Shown here: positions 57,162-64,000 of the stretch, piece by piece
How positions within the stretch are numbered: the stretch's first letter is position 1
How the letters are laid out: the number at the start of each line of letters is the position of its first letter
NCBI RefSeq assembly: GCF_004295485.1
Contig: NZ_CP036164.1
Coordinates: forward strand, 2,480,001-2,544,000
DNA length: 64,000 nucleotides
From: Janibacter limosus
Lineage (GTDB): Bacteria; Actinomycetota; Actinomycetes; Actinomycetales; Dermatophilaceae
Direction of reading: 5' to 3'
Notes under the pieces: generated by a model
The model's database searches: none
What the model was told of the DNA's origin: nothing
The model's input: the letters and a program-made list of their open reading frames with translations, nothing else
Translations under genes and position numbers: made by a program

Positions 57162-57740
57162 TCAGCCGATCCAGCCGCGCACGGTGAGCGTCCGCAGGAG
57201 TCCGTCACGCGTCGCCGTCCCACGATGGCCGGCCTTCGCCCGGATGTTGGCGATGTGCACCTTGAGCGTCCGCTCGCTCATCCCGAGCCGCGTCGCCACC
57301 TCGGCTCGGGTCCGATCGGCCCACTGCACCAGATACGCCTGAGCCACATCCCGCTCCCGGCCGGTCAGGACCTCCACCGGCACCGCAGCCCCCGGCCACG
57401 CGACCCGCTGACCGCCATCCACCTGGCGGACCACGGCCACCAGCTCTCGTGGGGCGTGGAGTCCGCTGACATAGGCAGAGGCTCCGGCGTCCCTCAGCGC
57501 TGCCACGCGGGGCACGGGCAGGGTGCCGCCCCAGACCACGGTGGGCCGGTCCCCCCTTCGCCTCGCCTCGAGCACGTGGAGGTCGCCAACCGCCACCAGC
57601 TCAGCGACGAGCAGGCCCGCTGTCGCCACCGGGTCGTCGACGACCTCGGACGAGATGCCGTGCTCCGTCAGCACCACGGCCACCGCATCGGCGTGCAGGC
57701 GCCACCGTGACCACACGGCGACGGCGGGCGGTGGGGGCAT
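57162..57740 (-). CDS. LuxR-type helix-turn-helix regulator (a)
   Basis: A 192-residue protein. The C-terminal ~60 residues are a LuxR HTH (VLTGRERDVAQAYLV, AEVATRLGMSERTLKVHIAN). The N-terminal ~110 residues look like a degenerate receiver domain without an obvious phosphorylated Asp. No kinase is near. ATG 57740 lies 16 bp from the start of the divergent LuxR gene. Confidence 0.83.
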   Translation of the reverse strand: MPPPPAVAVWSRWRLHADAVAVVLTEHGISSEVVDDPVATAGLLVAELVAVGDLHVLEARRRGDRPTVVWGGTLPVPRVAALRDAGASAYVSGLHAPRELVAVVRQVDGGQRVAWPGAAVPVEVLTGRERDVAQAYLVQWADRTRAEVATRLGMSERTLKVHIANIRAKAGHRGTATRDGLLRTLTVRGWIG

Positions 57741-57756
57741 GGGAGCATCGTGCCCG
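57741..57756. promoter_or_regulatory. Overlapping -10 boxes of the divergent LuxR pair
   Basis: The 16-bp gap holds CATCGT (57746-57751, plus strand, 5 nt before ATG 57757) and CACGAT (57752-57747, minus, 6 nt before ATG 57740). The hexamers overlap by 5 bp. Both genes lack a Shine-Dalgarno site, so both seem leaderless and compete for one promoter site. Confidence 0.5.
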
Positions 57757-58419
57757 ATGACCACCCTCCCGCGTCTGGACCTCGTGCACACCTCCCCGGT
57801 GGTGTCCACGGCACTGCGCCACGCGCTGAGCGCCGGCCCCCAGGCCGTCCACGTCACGACGAGCGTCCACTCGTGGTCGGACTTCCAGCGGGAGTGGGAC
57901 TTCGCTGGTGAGGTCGTCGTGCTGGACGCCCTGCTCGACGACCACGTACCACTCCCCCTCAAGGTGCGCGCCCTCACCCGCCTGGGCTCGCAGACCGTCG
58001 TCCTCGGGCCCGGCCGCGATCTGCCAGCCGCCCGCCGCTCGGGCGCCGAGGGGGCCGTGGCCTGGATCGAGCCGACGGCCGGGCTCGCCGCCACCGCCGA
58101 AGCCATCCGCCAGATCGCGCTCGGCAGCCCGCCACCTGACACGCGCATCGACCCCGCCGACCCACCGCTCGCCCACCTCACCGACCGAGAGCTGCAGGTG
58201 CTCGCCCTCTACGTCACCGCCCGCGGCCACACCCCCGCGCACCTGGGGCAGGTGCTCTCCCTTCGCACCGAGACCATCCGCAGCCACCTCGAGCGGGGAC
58301 GAGCGCGCTACCGGGCCGCGGGGGTCCTGACCAACAACCGGGCTGCTCTGCGCCGCGCCCTGGTCGCCGACGGTTGGGCGCTCGAGCAGCAGGTGTGGAT
58401 CGACGCCGGGCGGCCCTGA
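57757..58419 (+). CDS. LuxR-type helix-turn-helix regulator (b)
   Basis: A 220-residue protein with a C-terminal LuxR HTH ([38 protein letters not shown]). The N-terminal part resembles a receiver domain lacking the Asp pocket. It is a remote paralogue of the divergent neighbour. Targets may include the exported protein or the ABC operon; this is position-based only. Confidence 0.8.
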   Translation: MTTLPRLDLVHTSPVVSTALRHALSAGPQAVHVTTSVHSWSDFQREWDFAGEVVVLDALLDDHVPLPLKVRALTRLGSQTVVLGPGRDLPAARRSGAEGAVAWIEPTAGLAATAEAIRQIALGSPPPDTRIDPADPPLAHLTDRELQVLALYVTARGHTPAHLGQVLSLRTETIRSHLERGRARYRAAGVLTNNRAALRRALVADGWALEQQVWIDAGRP

Positions 58420-58436
58420 GGGCTTCGAGACGCTTT

Positions 58437-58471
58437 CCCTTCGAGACGCTTGCTGCGCAAGCTCCTCAGGG
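58437..58471. repeat. REP-like palindrome, copy 4, with adjacent half copy
   Basis: CCCTTCGAGACGCTTGC, TGC, GCAAGCTCCTCAGGG. A partial second copy (CCCTGAGGGCTTCGAGACGC) lies at 58414-58433 and overlaps the LuxR (b) stop. Confidence 0.75.
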
Positions 58472-58482
58472 AGCGGGGGTAC

Positions 58483-58506
58483 GGGAGCGGGTGCGGGAGC
58501 GGGTGC
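58483..58506. repeat. GGGAGCGGGTGC x2 within a G-rich tract
   Basis: Two perfect 12-bp units inside a G-rich run (58470-58516) with many GGG blocks, another G-quadruplex candidate. Confidence 0.65.
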
Positions 58507-58526
58507 GGGGTGCGGGTATCGGCACG

Positions 58527-58568
58527 ACGAAGGGCCCGCCTCCCCTGACGGGGAGACGGGCCCTTCGT
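58527..58568 (-). terminator. Terminator of tuf
   Basis: ACGAAGGGCCCG and CGGGCCCTTCGT plus an inner CTCCCC/GGGGAG stem; 27 bp after the tuf stop. Again an inverted CGAAGGG pair. Confidence 0.88.
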
Positions 58569-58594
58569 GGTCGCTGACCGAGGTCAGCCCAGGA

Positions 58595-59791
58595 TCACTT
58601 GAGGATCTTGGTGACGCGACCGGCGCCGACGGTGCGGCCACCCTCGCGGATGTTGAACTTCAGGCCCTCTTCCATGGCGATCGGCTGGATGAGCTCGACC
58701 TTCATGTCGGTGTTGTCGCCGGGCATGACCATCTCGGTGCCCTCGGGCAGCGTGACGACGCCGGTGACGTCCGTGGTCCGGAAGTAGAACTGCGGACGGT
58801 AGGAGTCGTAGAACGGCGTGTGACGGCCACCCTCCTCCTTCGACAGGATGTAGACCTGCGCCTCGAACTCGGTGTGCGGGGTGATCGAGCCCGGCTTGCA
58901 GATGACCTGCCCGCGCTCGACGTCCTCGCGCTTGGTGCCACGAAGGAGCAGACCGACGTTCTCACCGGCGCGACCCTCGTCGAGCAGCTTGCGGAACATC
59001 TCGATGCCCGTGACCGTGGTCTTGGCCGCGGGGCCCTCGTGGATGCCGACGATCTCGACGTCCTCGTTGACGTTGAGGATGCCGCGCTCGATACGACCGG
59101 TGACGACGGTGCCACGACCGGTGATCGTGAAGACGTCCTCGACCGGCATCATGAAGGGCTTGTCCAGGTCGCGCTCGGGCTCCGGGATGTAGGAGTCCAC
59201 GGCGTCCATGAGCTCCATGATCGACTCGCCCCACTTGGCGTCACCCTCGAGCGCCTTGAGCGCCGAGACCTTGACGACCGGGACGTCGTCGCCCGGGAAC
59301 TCGTAGGAGGACAGCAGCTCGCGGACCTCCATCTCGACGAGCTCCATGATCTCCTCGTCGTCCACCATGTCGGCCTTGTTGAGGGCAACGACGATGAAGG
59401 GAACGCCGACCTGGCGGGCCAGGAGCACGTGCTCCTTGGTCTGCGGCATGGGGCCGTCGGTGGCGGCGACCACGAGGATCGCGCCATCCATCTGAGCCGC
59501 ACCGGTGATCATGTTCTTCACGTAGTCAGCGTGACCGGGGCAGTCGACGTGCGCGTAGTGACGCGACTCCGTCTGGTACTCGATGTGGGAGATCGAGATC
59601 GTGATCCCACGCTGCTTCTCTTCAGGAGCCTTGTCGATCGTGTCGAACGCCGAGGCCTCGTTGAGGTCAGGGAGCTTGTCGTGCAGCACGCGGGAGATCG
59701 CGGCAGTCAGCGTCGTCTTGCCATGGTCGATGTGACCAATGGTGCCGATGTTGACGTGCGGCTTGCTCCGCTCGAACTTTGCCTTCGCCAC
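58595..59791 (-). CDS. tuf: Elongation factor Tu
   Basis: A 398-residue GTPase that brings aminoacyl-tRNA to the ribosome. G1 GHIDHGKT, G3 [13 protein letters not shown]4 [10 protein letters not shown] and the domain 2/3 blocks are intact. It has its own promoter (TAGCAT) after fusA. Confidence 0.99.
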   Translation of the reverse strand: MAKAKFERSKPHVNIGTIGHIDHGKTTLTAAISRVLHDKLPDLNEASAFDTIDKAPEEKQRGITISISHIEYQTESRHYAHVDCPGHADYVKNMITGAAQMDGAILVVAATDGPMPQTKEHVLLARQVGVPFIVVALNKADMVDDEEIMELVEMEVRELLSSYEFPGDDVPVVKVSALKALEGDAKWGESIMELMDAVDSYIPEPERDLDKPFMMPVEDVFTITGRGTVVTGRIERGILNVNEDVEIVGIHEGPAAKTTVTGIEMFRKLLDEGRAGENVGLLLRGTKREDVERGQVICKPGSITPHTEFEAQVYILSKEEGGRHTPFYDSYRPQFYFRTTDVTGVVTLPEGTEMVMPGDNTDMKVELIQPIAMEEGLKFNIREGGRTVGAGRVTKILK

Positions 59792-59892
59792 TGTTGTGTC
59801 CTCCTCAGGACGTCTTCTCGGTTACGCCTTATCCCGGCAGGGTGGCGTCGATTTTGGGGTAGTTGGGATGTTCCGTGTCGGGACCGACGGTA

Positions 59893-59898
59893 ATGCTA
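59893..59898 (-). promoter_or_regulatory. -10 box (TAGCAT) of tuf
   Basis: GGTAGCAT on the minus strand about 105 nt before tuf, resembling the GGTATCGT class. It allows tuf expression apart from fusA. Confidence 0.45.
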
Positions 59899-59902
59899 CC
59901 GG

Positions 59903-62026
59903 TCACTCGCCCCGGATCTTCTTGATGATCTCCTCGGCGACAGCCTTGGGGACCTCTGCATAGGAGTCGAACTCCATGGAGTAGTTGGCGCGGCCCTGGG
60001 TCTTCGACCGCAGGTCGCCGACGTAGCCGAACATCTCGGACAGCGGGACGAGGCCGGTGACGACCTTGGCTCCACTCACGTCCTCCATGGACTGGATCTG
60101 GCCACGGCGCGAGTTGATGTCGCCGATGACGTCGCCCATGTAGTCCTCGGGGGTACGCACCTCGACCTTCATCATCGGCTCCATGAGCACCGGGTCGGCC
60201 TTGCGGGCGGCCTCCTTGAAGGCCATCGAACCGGCGATCTTGAACGCCATCTCCGAGGAGTCGACGTCGTGGTACGCGCCATCGAGCAGCGTCGCCTTGA
60301 CACCGACGACGGGGTAACCGGCCAGGACGCCGTACTGCATCGCGTCCTGGATGCCCGCGTCGACGCTGGGGATGTACTCACGCGGGATGCGACCACCGGT
60401 GACGGCGTTCTTGAACTCGTAGAGCTCGCCCTCGTTGTCCTCGGTCGTCTCCAGGGGCTCGAAGGTGAGCTGCACCTTGGCGAACTGACCCGAACCACCG
60501 GTCTGCTTCTTGTGCGTGTAGTCCAGCTTGACGACGGCCTTGCGGATCGTCTCGCGGTAGGCCACCTGCGGCTTGCCGATGTTGGCCTCGACCTTGAACT
60601 CGCGCTTCATCCGGTCGACGAAGACGTCCAGGTGGAGCTCGCCCATGCCGGCGATGATCGTCTGTCCGGTCTCCTCGTCGAGGGAGACCTGGAAGGTCGG
60701 GTCCTCGGCGACGAGACGCTGGATGGCGCCACCCAGCTTTTCCTGGTCGCCCTTGGTCTTGGGCTCGATGGCGACCTGGATGACCGGGGCGGGGAAGGAC
60801 ATCGACTCGAGGATGACCTGGTTGTTGACGTCACACAGGGTGTCACCCGTGGTGGTCTCCTTGAGACCGATCACCGCGTAGATGTGACCAGCCATGGCCT
60901 CACCGACGGGGTTCTCCTTGTTGGCGTGCATCTGGAAGAGCTTGCCGATGCGCTCCTTCTTGCCCTTGGTCGAGTTCATGACCTGGGTGCCCGGGTCGAG
61001 ACGACCCGAGTAGACGCGGATGAAGGTCAGCGTCCCGAAGAAGGGGTGCGACGCGATCTTGAACGCGAGGGCCGAGAAGGGCTCCTCGGTGCTCGGCTTG
61101 CGCAGCACGACCTCGTCCTCGTTGCCGGGGGCGTGGCCCTCCATGGCGGGGACGTCGAGGGGGCTGGGCAGGTAGTCGCGCACCGCGTCGAGCACGGGCT
61201 GGACGCCACGGTTCTTGAAGGCGGAACCACAGAAGATCGGGTACAGCTCCGAGTTGACCGTGAGCTTGCGGATGCCCGCCTTCAGCTCGTCGTTGGTCAG
61301 CTCCTCGCCACCGAGGTACTTCTCCATGAGCTCGTCATCGGACTCGGCGACGCGCTCGATGATGGCGTTGCGGTACTCGACGGCCTTGTCCTGCAGGTCC
61401 TCGGGGATCTCACGAACCTCGTAGGACGCACCCAGGGTGACGTCACCCTTGGCGTCGCCGGGCCACACGAGCGCCTTCATCTGGATGAGGTCGACGACCC
61501 CGATGAAGTCGTTCTCGGCACCGATCGGCAGCTGCATGACCAGGGGCTCCGCACCGAGGCGGTCCTTGATCGTGTCGATGGTGAAGTAGAAGTCGGCGCC
61601 CAGCTTGTCCATCTTGTTGACGAAGGCGATGCGGGGGACGTCGTACTTGTCCGCCTGACGCCAGACCGTCTCCGACTGGGGCTCGACGCCCTCCTTGCCG
61701 TCGAAGACGGCGACGGCACCGTCGAGGACGCGCAGGGAGCGCTCGACCTCGACCGTGAAGTCGACGTGACCCGGGGTGTCGATGATGTTGATCTGGGTGT
61801 CATCCCAGAAGGAGGTGACCGCGGCGGACGTGATCGTGATGCCGCGCTCCTTCTCCTGCTCCATCCAGTCCGTGGTGGAGGCACCGTCGTGCGTCTCGCC
61901 CAGCTTGTGGTTGACGCCGGTGTAGAAAAGGATGCGCTCAGTCGTCGTCGTCTTGCCGGCGTCGATGTGCGCCATGATGCCGATGTTGCGGACCTTGGTC
62001 AGGTCCGTCAGGACGTCCTGTGCCAC
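59903..62026 (-). CDS. fusA: Elongation factor G
   Basis: A 707-residue translocase. G1 AHIDAGKT, G3 DTPGHVDF, G4 NKMD; domains II-V follow ([34 protein letters not shown]). Between rpsG and tuf as usual. Confidence 0.99.
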   Translation of the reverse strand: MAQDVLTDLTKVRNIGIMAHIDAGKTTTTERILFYTGVNHKLGETHDGASTTDWMEQEKERGITITSAAVTSFWDDTQINIIDTPGHVDFTVEVERSLRVLDGAVAVFDGKEGVEPQSETVWRQADKYDVPRIAFVNKMDKLGADFYFTIDTIKDRLGAEPLVMQLPIGAENDFIGVVDLIQMKALVWPGDAKGDVTLGASYEVREIPEDLQDKAVEYRNAIIERVAESDDELMEKYLGGEELTNDELKAGIRKLTVNSELYPIFCGSAFKNRGVQPVLDAVRDYLPSPLDVPAMEGHAPGNEDEVVLRKPSTEEPFSALAFKIASHPFFGTLTFIRVYSGRLDPGTQVMNSTKGKKERIGKLFQMHANKENPVGEAMAGHIYAVIGLKETTTGDTLCDVNNQVILESMSFPAPVIQVAIEPKTKGDQEKLGGAIQRLVAEDPTFQVSLDEETGQTIIAGMGELHLDVFVDRMKREFKVEANIGKPQVAYRETIRKAVVKLDYTHKKQTGGSGQFAKVQLTFEPLETTEDNEGELYEFKNAVTGGRIPREYIPSVDAGIQDAMQYGVLAGYPVVGVKATLLDGAYHDVDSSEMAFKIAGSMAFKEAARKADPVLMEPMMKVEVRTPEDYMGDVIGDINSRRGQIQSMEDVSGAKVVTGLVPLSEMFGYVGDLRSKTQGRANYSMEFDSYAEVPKAVAEEIIKKIRGE

Positions 62027-62077
62027 TCGTTATCTCATCTCGCTCGTTGCGGTCGTGTCTGCCCGGGAGGGCGGTGG

Positions 62078-62109
62078 GGTCGGGGCCACCGCGGATGGCG
62101 GCCCCGACC
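62078..62109 (-). promoter_or_regulatory. rpsG-fusA intercistronic hairpin
   Basis: GGTCGGGGCC and GGCCCCGACC form a perfect 10-bp stem with a 12-nt loop, 6 bp after the rpsG stop. The same gap in E. coli holds the S7 regulatory site; whether this hairpin has that role is untested. Confidence 0.5.
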
Positions 62110-62114
62110 TGCTG

Positions 62115-62585
62115 TCACCAGCGGTAGTGCGCGAAGGCCTTGTTGGACTCGGCCATCTTGTGCGTGTCCTCGCGACGCTTGACCGCGGCACCGAGGCCGT
62201 TGCTCGCGTCGAGGATCTCGTTCATGAGGCGCTCGGTCATCGTCTTCTCACGACGCTGACGCGAGTACCCGACGAGCCAGCGCAGCGACAGGGTCGTGGC
62301 GCGGCCCGGCTTGACCTCGATCGGCACCTGGTAGGTCGCGCCACCGACACGGCGGGACTTGACCTCCAGGGACGGGCGGACGTTGTCCAGGGCGCGCTTG
62401 AGCGTCTGGACGGGGTCGGTGCCGGTCTTCTCACGGACACCCTCGAGGGCGTCGTAGACGATGGCCTCGGCGATGGACTTCTTGCCATCGAGGAGGATCT
62501 TGTTGACCAGCTGGGTCACCAGCGGGGACTGGTAGACCGGGTCGATGACGAGCGGCCGCTTCGGGGCGGGACCCTTGCGAGGCAT
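62115..62585 (-). CDS. rpsG: 30S ribosomal protein S7
   Basis: A 156-residue S7 ([40 protein letters not shown], ending [12 protein letters not shown]). Start shares one base with the rpsL stop. Confidence 0.98.
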   Translation of the reverse strand: MPRKGPAPKRPLVIDPVYQSPLVTQLVNKILLDGKKSIAEAIVYDALEGVREKTGTDPVQTLKRALDNVRPSLEVKSRRVGGATYQVPIEVKPGRATTLSLRWLVGYSRQRREKTMTERLMNEILDASNGLGAAVKRREDTHKMAESNKAFAHYRW

Positions 62586-62959
62586 TACTTCTTCTCCTTC
62601 TTGGCGCCGTAACGGCTGCGGGCCTGCTGACGACCCTTGACACCCTGGGTGTCGAGGGACCCGCGGACGATCTTGTAACGGACACCGGGGAGGTCCTTCA
62701 CTCGGCCACCGCGCACGAGCACGATGGAGTGCTCCTGCAGGTTGTGACCGACGCCCGGGATGTAGGCGGTGACCTCGATGCCGCTCGTCAGGCGCACGCG
62801 GGCGACCTTACGAAGGGCGGAGTTCGGCTTCTTGGGGGTGGTGGTGTACACACGCGTGCACACTCCACGGCGCTGCGGCGAGCCCTTGAGGGCAGGCGTG
62901 GCGGCCTTGGACGGCTTGTCCTGCCGGCCCTTGCGCACCAGCTGGTTGATGGTAGGCAA
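62585..62959 (-). CDS. rpsL: 30S ribosomal protein S12
   Basis: A 124-residue S12, the decoding-centre protein. No ATG or GTG is available; TTG 62959 gives the canonical [14 protein letters not shown], with GGAG 7 nt upstream. The streptomycin sites are wild type: [13 protein letters not shown] and [12 protein letters not shown], so no known resistance change is present. First gene of the str unit, with a ~230-nt leader. Confidence 0.98.
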   Translation of the reverse strand: MPTINQLVRKGRQDKPSKAATPALKGSPQRRGVCTRVYTTTPKKPNSALRKVARVRLTSGIEVTAYIPGVGHNLQEHSIVLVRGGRVKDLPGVRYKIVRGSLDTQGVKGRQQARSRYGAKKEKK

Positions 62960-63270
62960 CCTGTGTCTCCGTACGTCGTTGATGTTGTCTGCACCGGACG
63001 GGCGGACCCGACCGGTACTCCTTGGATGCCACCTGCGACCCCCGCACTCGGGCGTGTCGCTGGTGGTGCTCCCCCCTGCACTCCCCTGCGCGATCAACTG
63101 GATCGCGCCAAGGCGCCCGGCGAGAGGTGCGAGAACGGTCATCTGCGACCCTCCTCGACGCGCGTCACGGCACAGCCATGCCACGCACGCTGACCAACGA
63201 TACCGGCGCGCCCCGCAGCGTCACAAATCGGTATCCCCGGGCCCCTCCGGCCCGGTGGCGCGATCGGTCG
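62960..63270. other. rpsL leader and promoter region, no gene
   Basis: This 311-bp gap holds the rpsL promoter near 63197-63226 and a ~230-nt leader. No supported ORF. Confidence 0.65.
63197..63226 (-). promoter_or_regulatory. rpsL promoter TTGTGA-18-TATCGT
   Basis: On the minus strand: TTGTGA (63226-63221), an 18-bp spacer, TATCGT (63202-63197) preceded by GG. Expected start near 63190. Confidence 0.65.
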
Positions 63271-63801
63271 TCAGACGATGCGGTCGAAGGCCTGCGCGTA
63301 CCTGAAGTCGCCGGCCATCTCGGGTCGCCAGGCGCGCAGGGTCAGCGCCTGGAAGTAGCGGTCCTCCCAGTCCCCCGGGGAGCCGATGCCCAGCCGGGAC
63401 GCCGGGACGAAGCCGAAGAACCCGTAGTACTCCGGGTCGCCGAGGAGCACGACGACGGGCTCGGCGGCCTGCTCGGCGCTGGCGACGACGGACATGACCA
63501 AGGCGGCACCGATGCCCTGCTGCTGGTGATCGGGTCGGACCGAGATCGGGCCGAGCCCCACCGACGGTGCACCGTCGAGGCTCGCGCGGCTGCAGACCAC
63601 GTGGCCGACGATCTCACCGTCGAGCTCGGCGACGAAGGTCAGCTCGTCGATGACCGAGCCGTCGGAGCGCAGGCCGCGGATCAACTCGCGCTCGACGGAC
63701 TCCCTTCGCCCCTGTGGAATGCCGAAGGCGGCGTCGTGCAGCTCCTGGGTCGCGCGCGCGTCGCGCGGGCTCTCCCGGCGGATGATCAGGTCGTCGCGCA
63801 T
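63271..63801 (-). CDS. GNAT family N-acetyltransferase
   Basis: A 176-residue acetyltransferase. The acetyl-CoA site is LGPISVRPDHQQQGIGAALV (Q/RxxGxG/A type). It resembles YhbS-like proteins (VVLLGDPEYYGFFGFVPASR). Substrate unknown. It overlaps the membrane-protein gene by one base and may form an operon with it. Confidence 0.9.
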   Translation of the reverse strand: MRDDLIIRRESPRDARATQELHDAAFGIPQGRRESVERELIRGLRSDGSVIDELTFVAELDGEIVGHVVCSRASLDGAPSVGLGPISVRPDHQQQGIGAALVMSVVASAEQAAEPVVVLLGDPEYYGFFGFVPASRLGIGSPGDWEDRYFQALTLRAWRPEMAGDFRYAQAFDRIV

Positions 63802-64000
63802 CAGTACCGGTCCGTGATCCAGTGGCTGTTGCCACTCAGGAAGGCCCCGAGGTAGACCGCGGCCACCACGAGCAGGACGACGGTCACGATGGTGGCGTCG
63901 CTGCGGGAGCGCCGCGCGAAGGTGGTCACCGCGGCGGCCGCGAGGACCAGCGCCAGCAGCTTGGACACACCACCGGGCTTCAGCAGCAGCACCAGCGCCC
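63801..64000 (-). CDS. Small membrane protein, possibly partial
   Basis: The frame is open to the right edge. GTG 63992 would give 63 residues with two membrane segments (LLALVLAAAAVTT; TIVTVVLLVVAAVYLGAFL) joined by a basic loop. GTG 63968 is another option, and the gene may begin beyond the window. No family recognised. Confidence 0.55.
   Translation of the reverse strand, partial: ALVLLLKPGGVSKLLALVLAAAAVTTFARRSRSDATIVTVVLLVVAAVYLGAFLSGNSHWITDRY

Overview
The window is a stretch of chromosome from a high-GC actinobacterium. GC is about 70% by eye, GTG and TTG starts are common, GAG and GCC codons dominate, and several promoters appear to give leaderless mRNAs. Gene content (LpqY/SugABC-type sugar importer, GlpX beside a DUF4245 protein, UgpC-like ATPase, ribosomal protein L17 with a C-terminal sunset-type domain) fits the Micrococcales, perhaps Intrasporangiaceae. 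That family-level placement is inference. No rRNA, tRNA, CRISPR array, prophage or intact insertion sequence was seen.

Layout. 1-1.5 kb: end of rmuC, a DinB-like protein and a MaoC-like protein. 1.6-7.8 kb: histidine utilisation genes hutH-hutU-hutG-hutI on the minus strand, divergent from an IclR-type regulator. 7.9-14.1 kb: ispH, xseA, xseB, a NUDIX gene, a DUF4245 gene, glpX and a PfkB sugar kinase. 14.2-18.6 kb: a sugar ABC importer. 18.8-26.3 kb: carbonic anhydrase, an amino-acid dehydrogenase, a SnoaL-like protein, glmM, a carboxylate-amine ligase, rplM-rpsI, an ArsR-type regulator and lepB. 26.3-31.5 kb: truA and the alpha operon (infA, rpmJ, rpsM, rpsK, rpsD, rpoA, rplQ). 31.6-38.6 kb: a CPBP protease fusion and the methylmalonyl-CoA mutase genes mutA-mutB-meaB. 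38.7-51.3 kb: map, adk, secY and the spc and S10 ribosomal clusters. 51.7-58.4 kb: yihY/brkB, a four-gene ABC exporter, a small exported protein and two divergent LuxR-type regulators. 58.6-63 kb: the str cluster rpsL-rpsG-fusA-tuf. The right edge has a GNAT acetyltransferase and a small membrane protein.

The ribosomal genes are all on the minus strand in nearly the classical order. Foreign-function blocks separate str from S10 (yihY, ABC exporter, regulators) and spc from alpha (mutAB-meaB, CPBP protease). Strong hairpins divide the ribosomal superoperon into units.

The most unusual signals are not genes. (1) The 9-mer GACGAAGGG occurs at least 19 times on both strands, about one being expected. 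It sits in several reading frames, uses otherwise rare codons, and the same core sits in inverted pairs in the stems of most strong terminators. This is the behaviour of DNA-uptake signals in Neisseria and Pasteurellaceae. (2) A REP-like palindrome family has at least five intergenic copies. (3) A 30-bp-period array with inverted copies lies between two convergent genes. (4) An 8-bp unit is repeated ten times. (5) A 23-bp perfect inverted repeat separates xseA from xseB. (6) Two divergent LuxR-type genes have start codons 16 bp apart and apparently overlapping -10 boxes.
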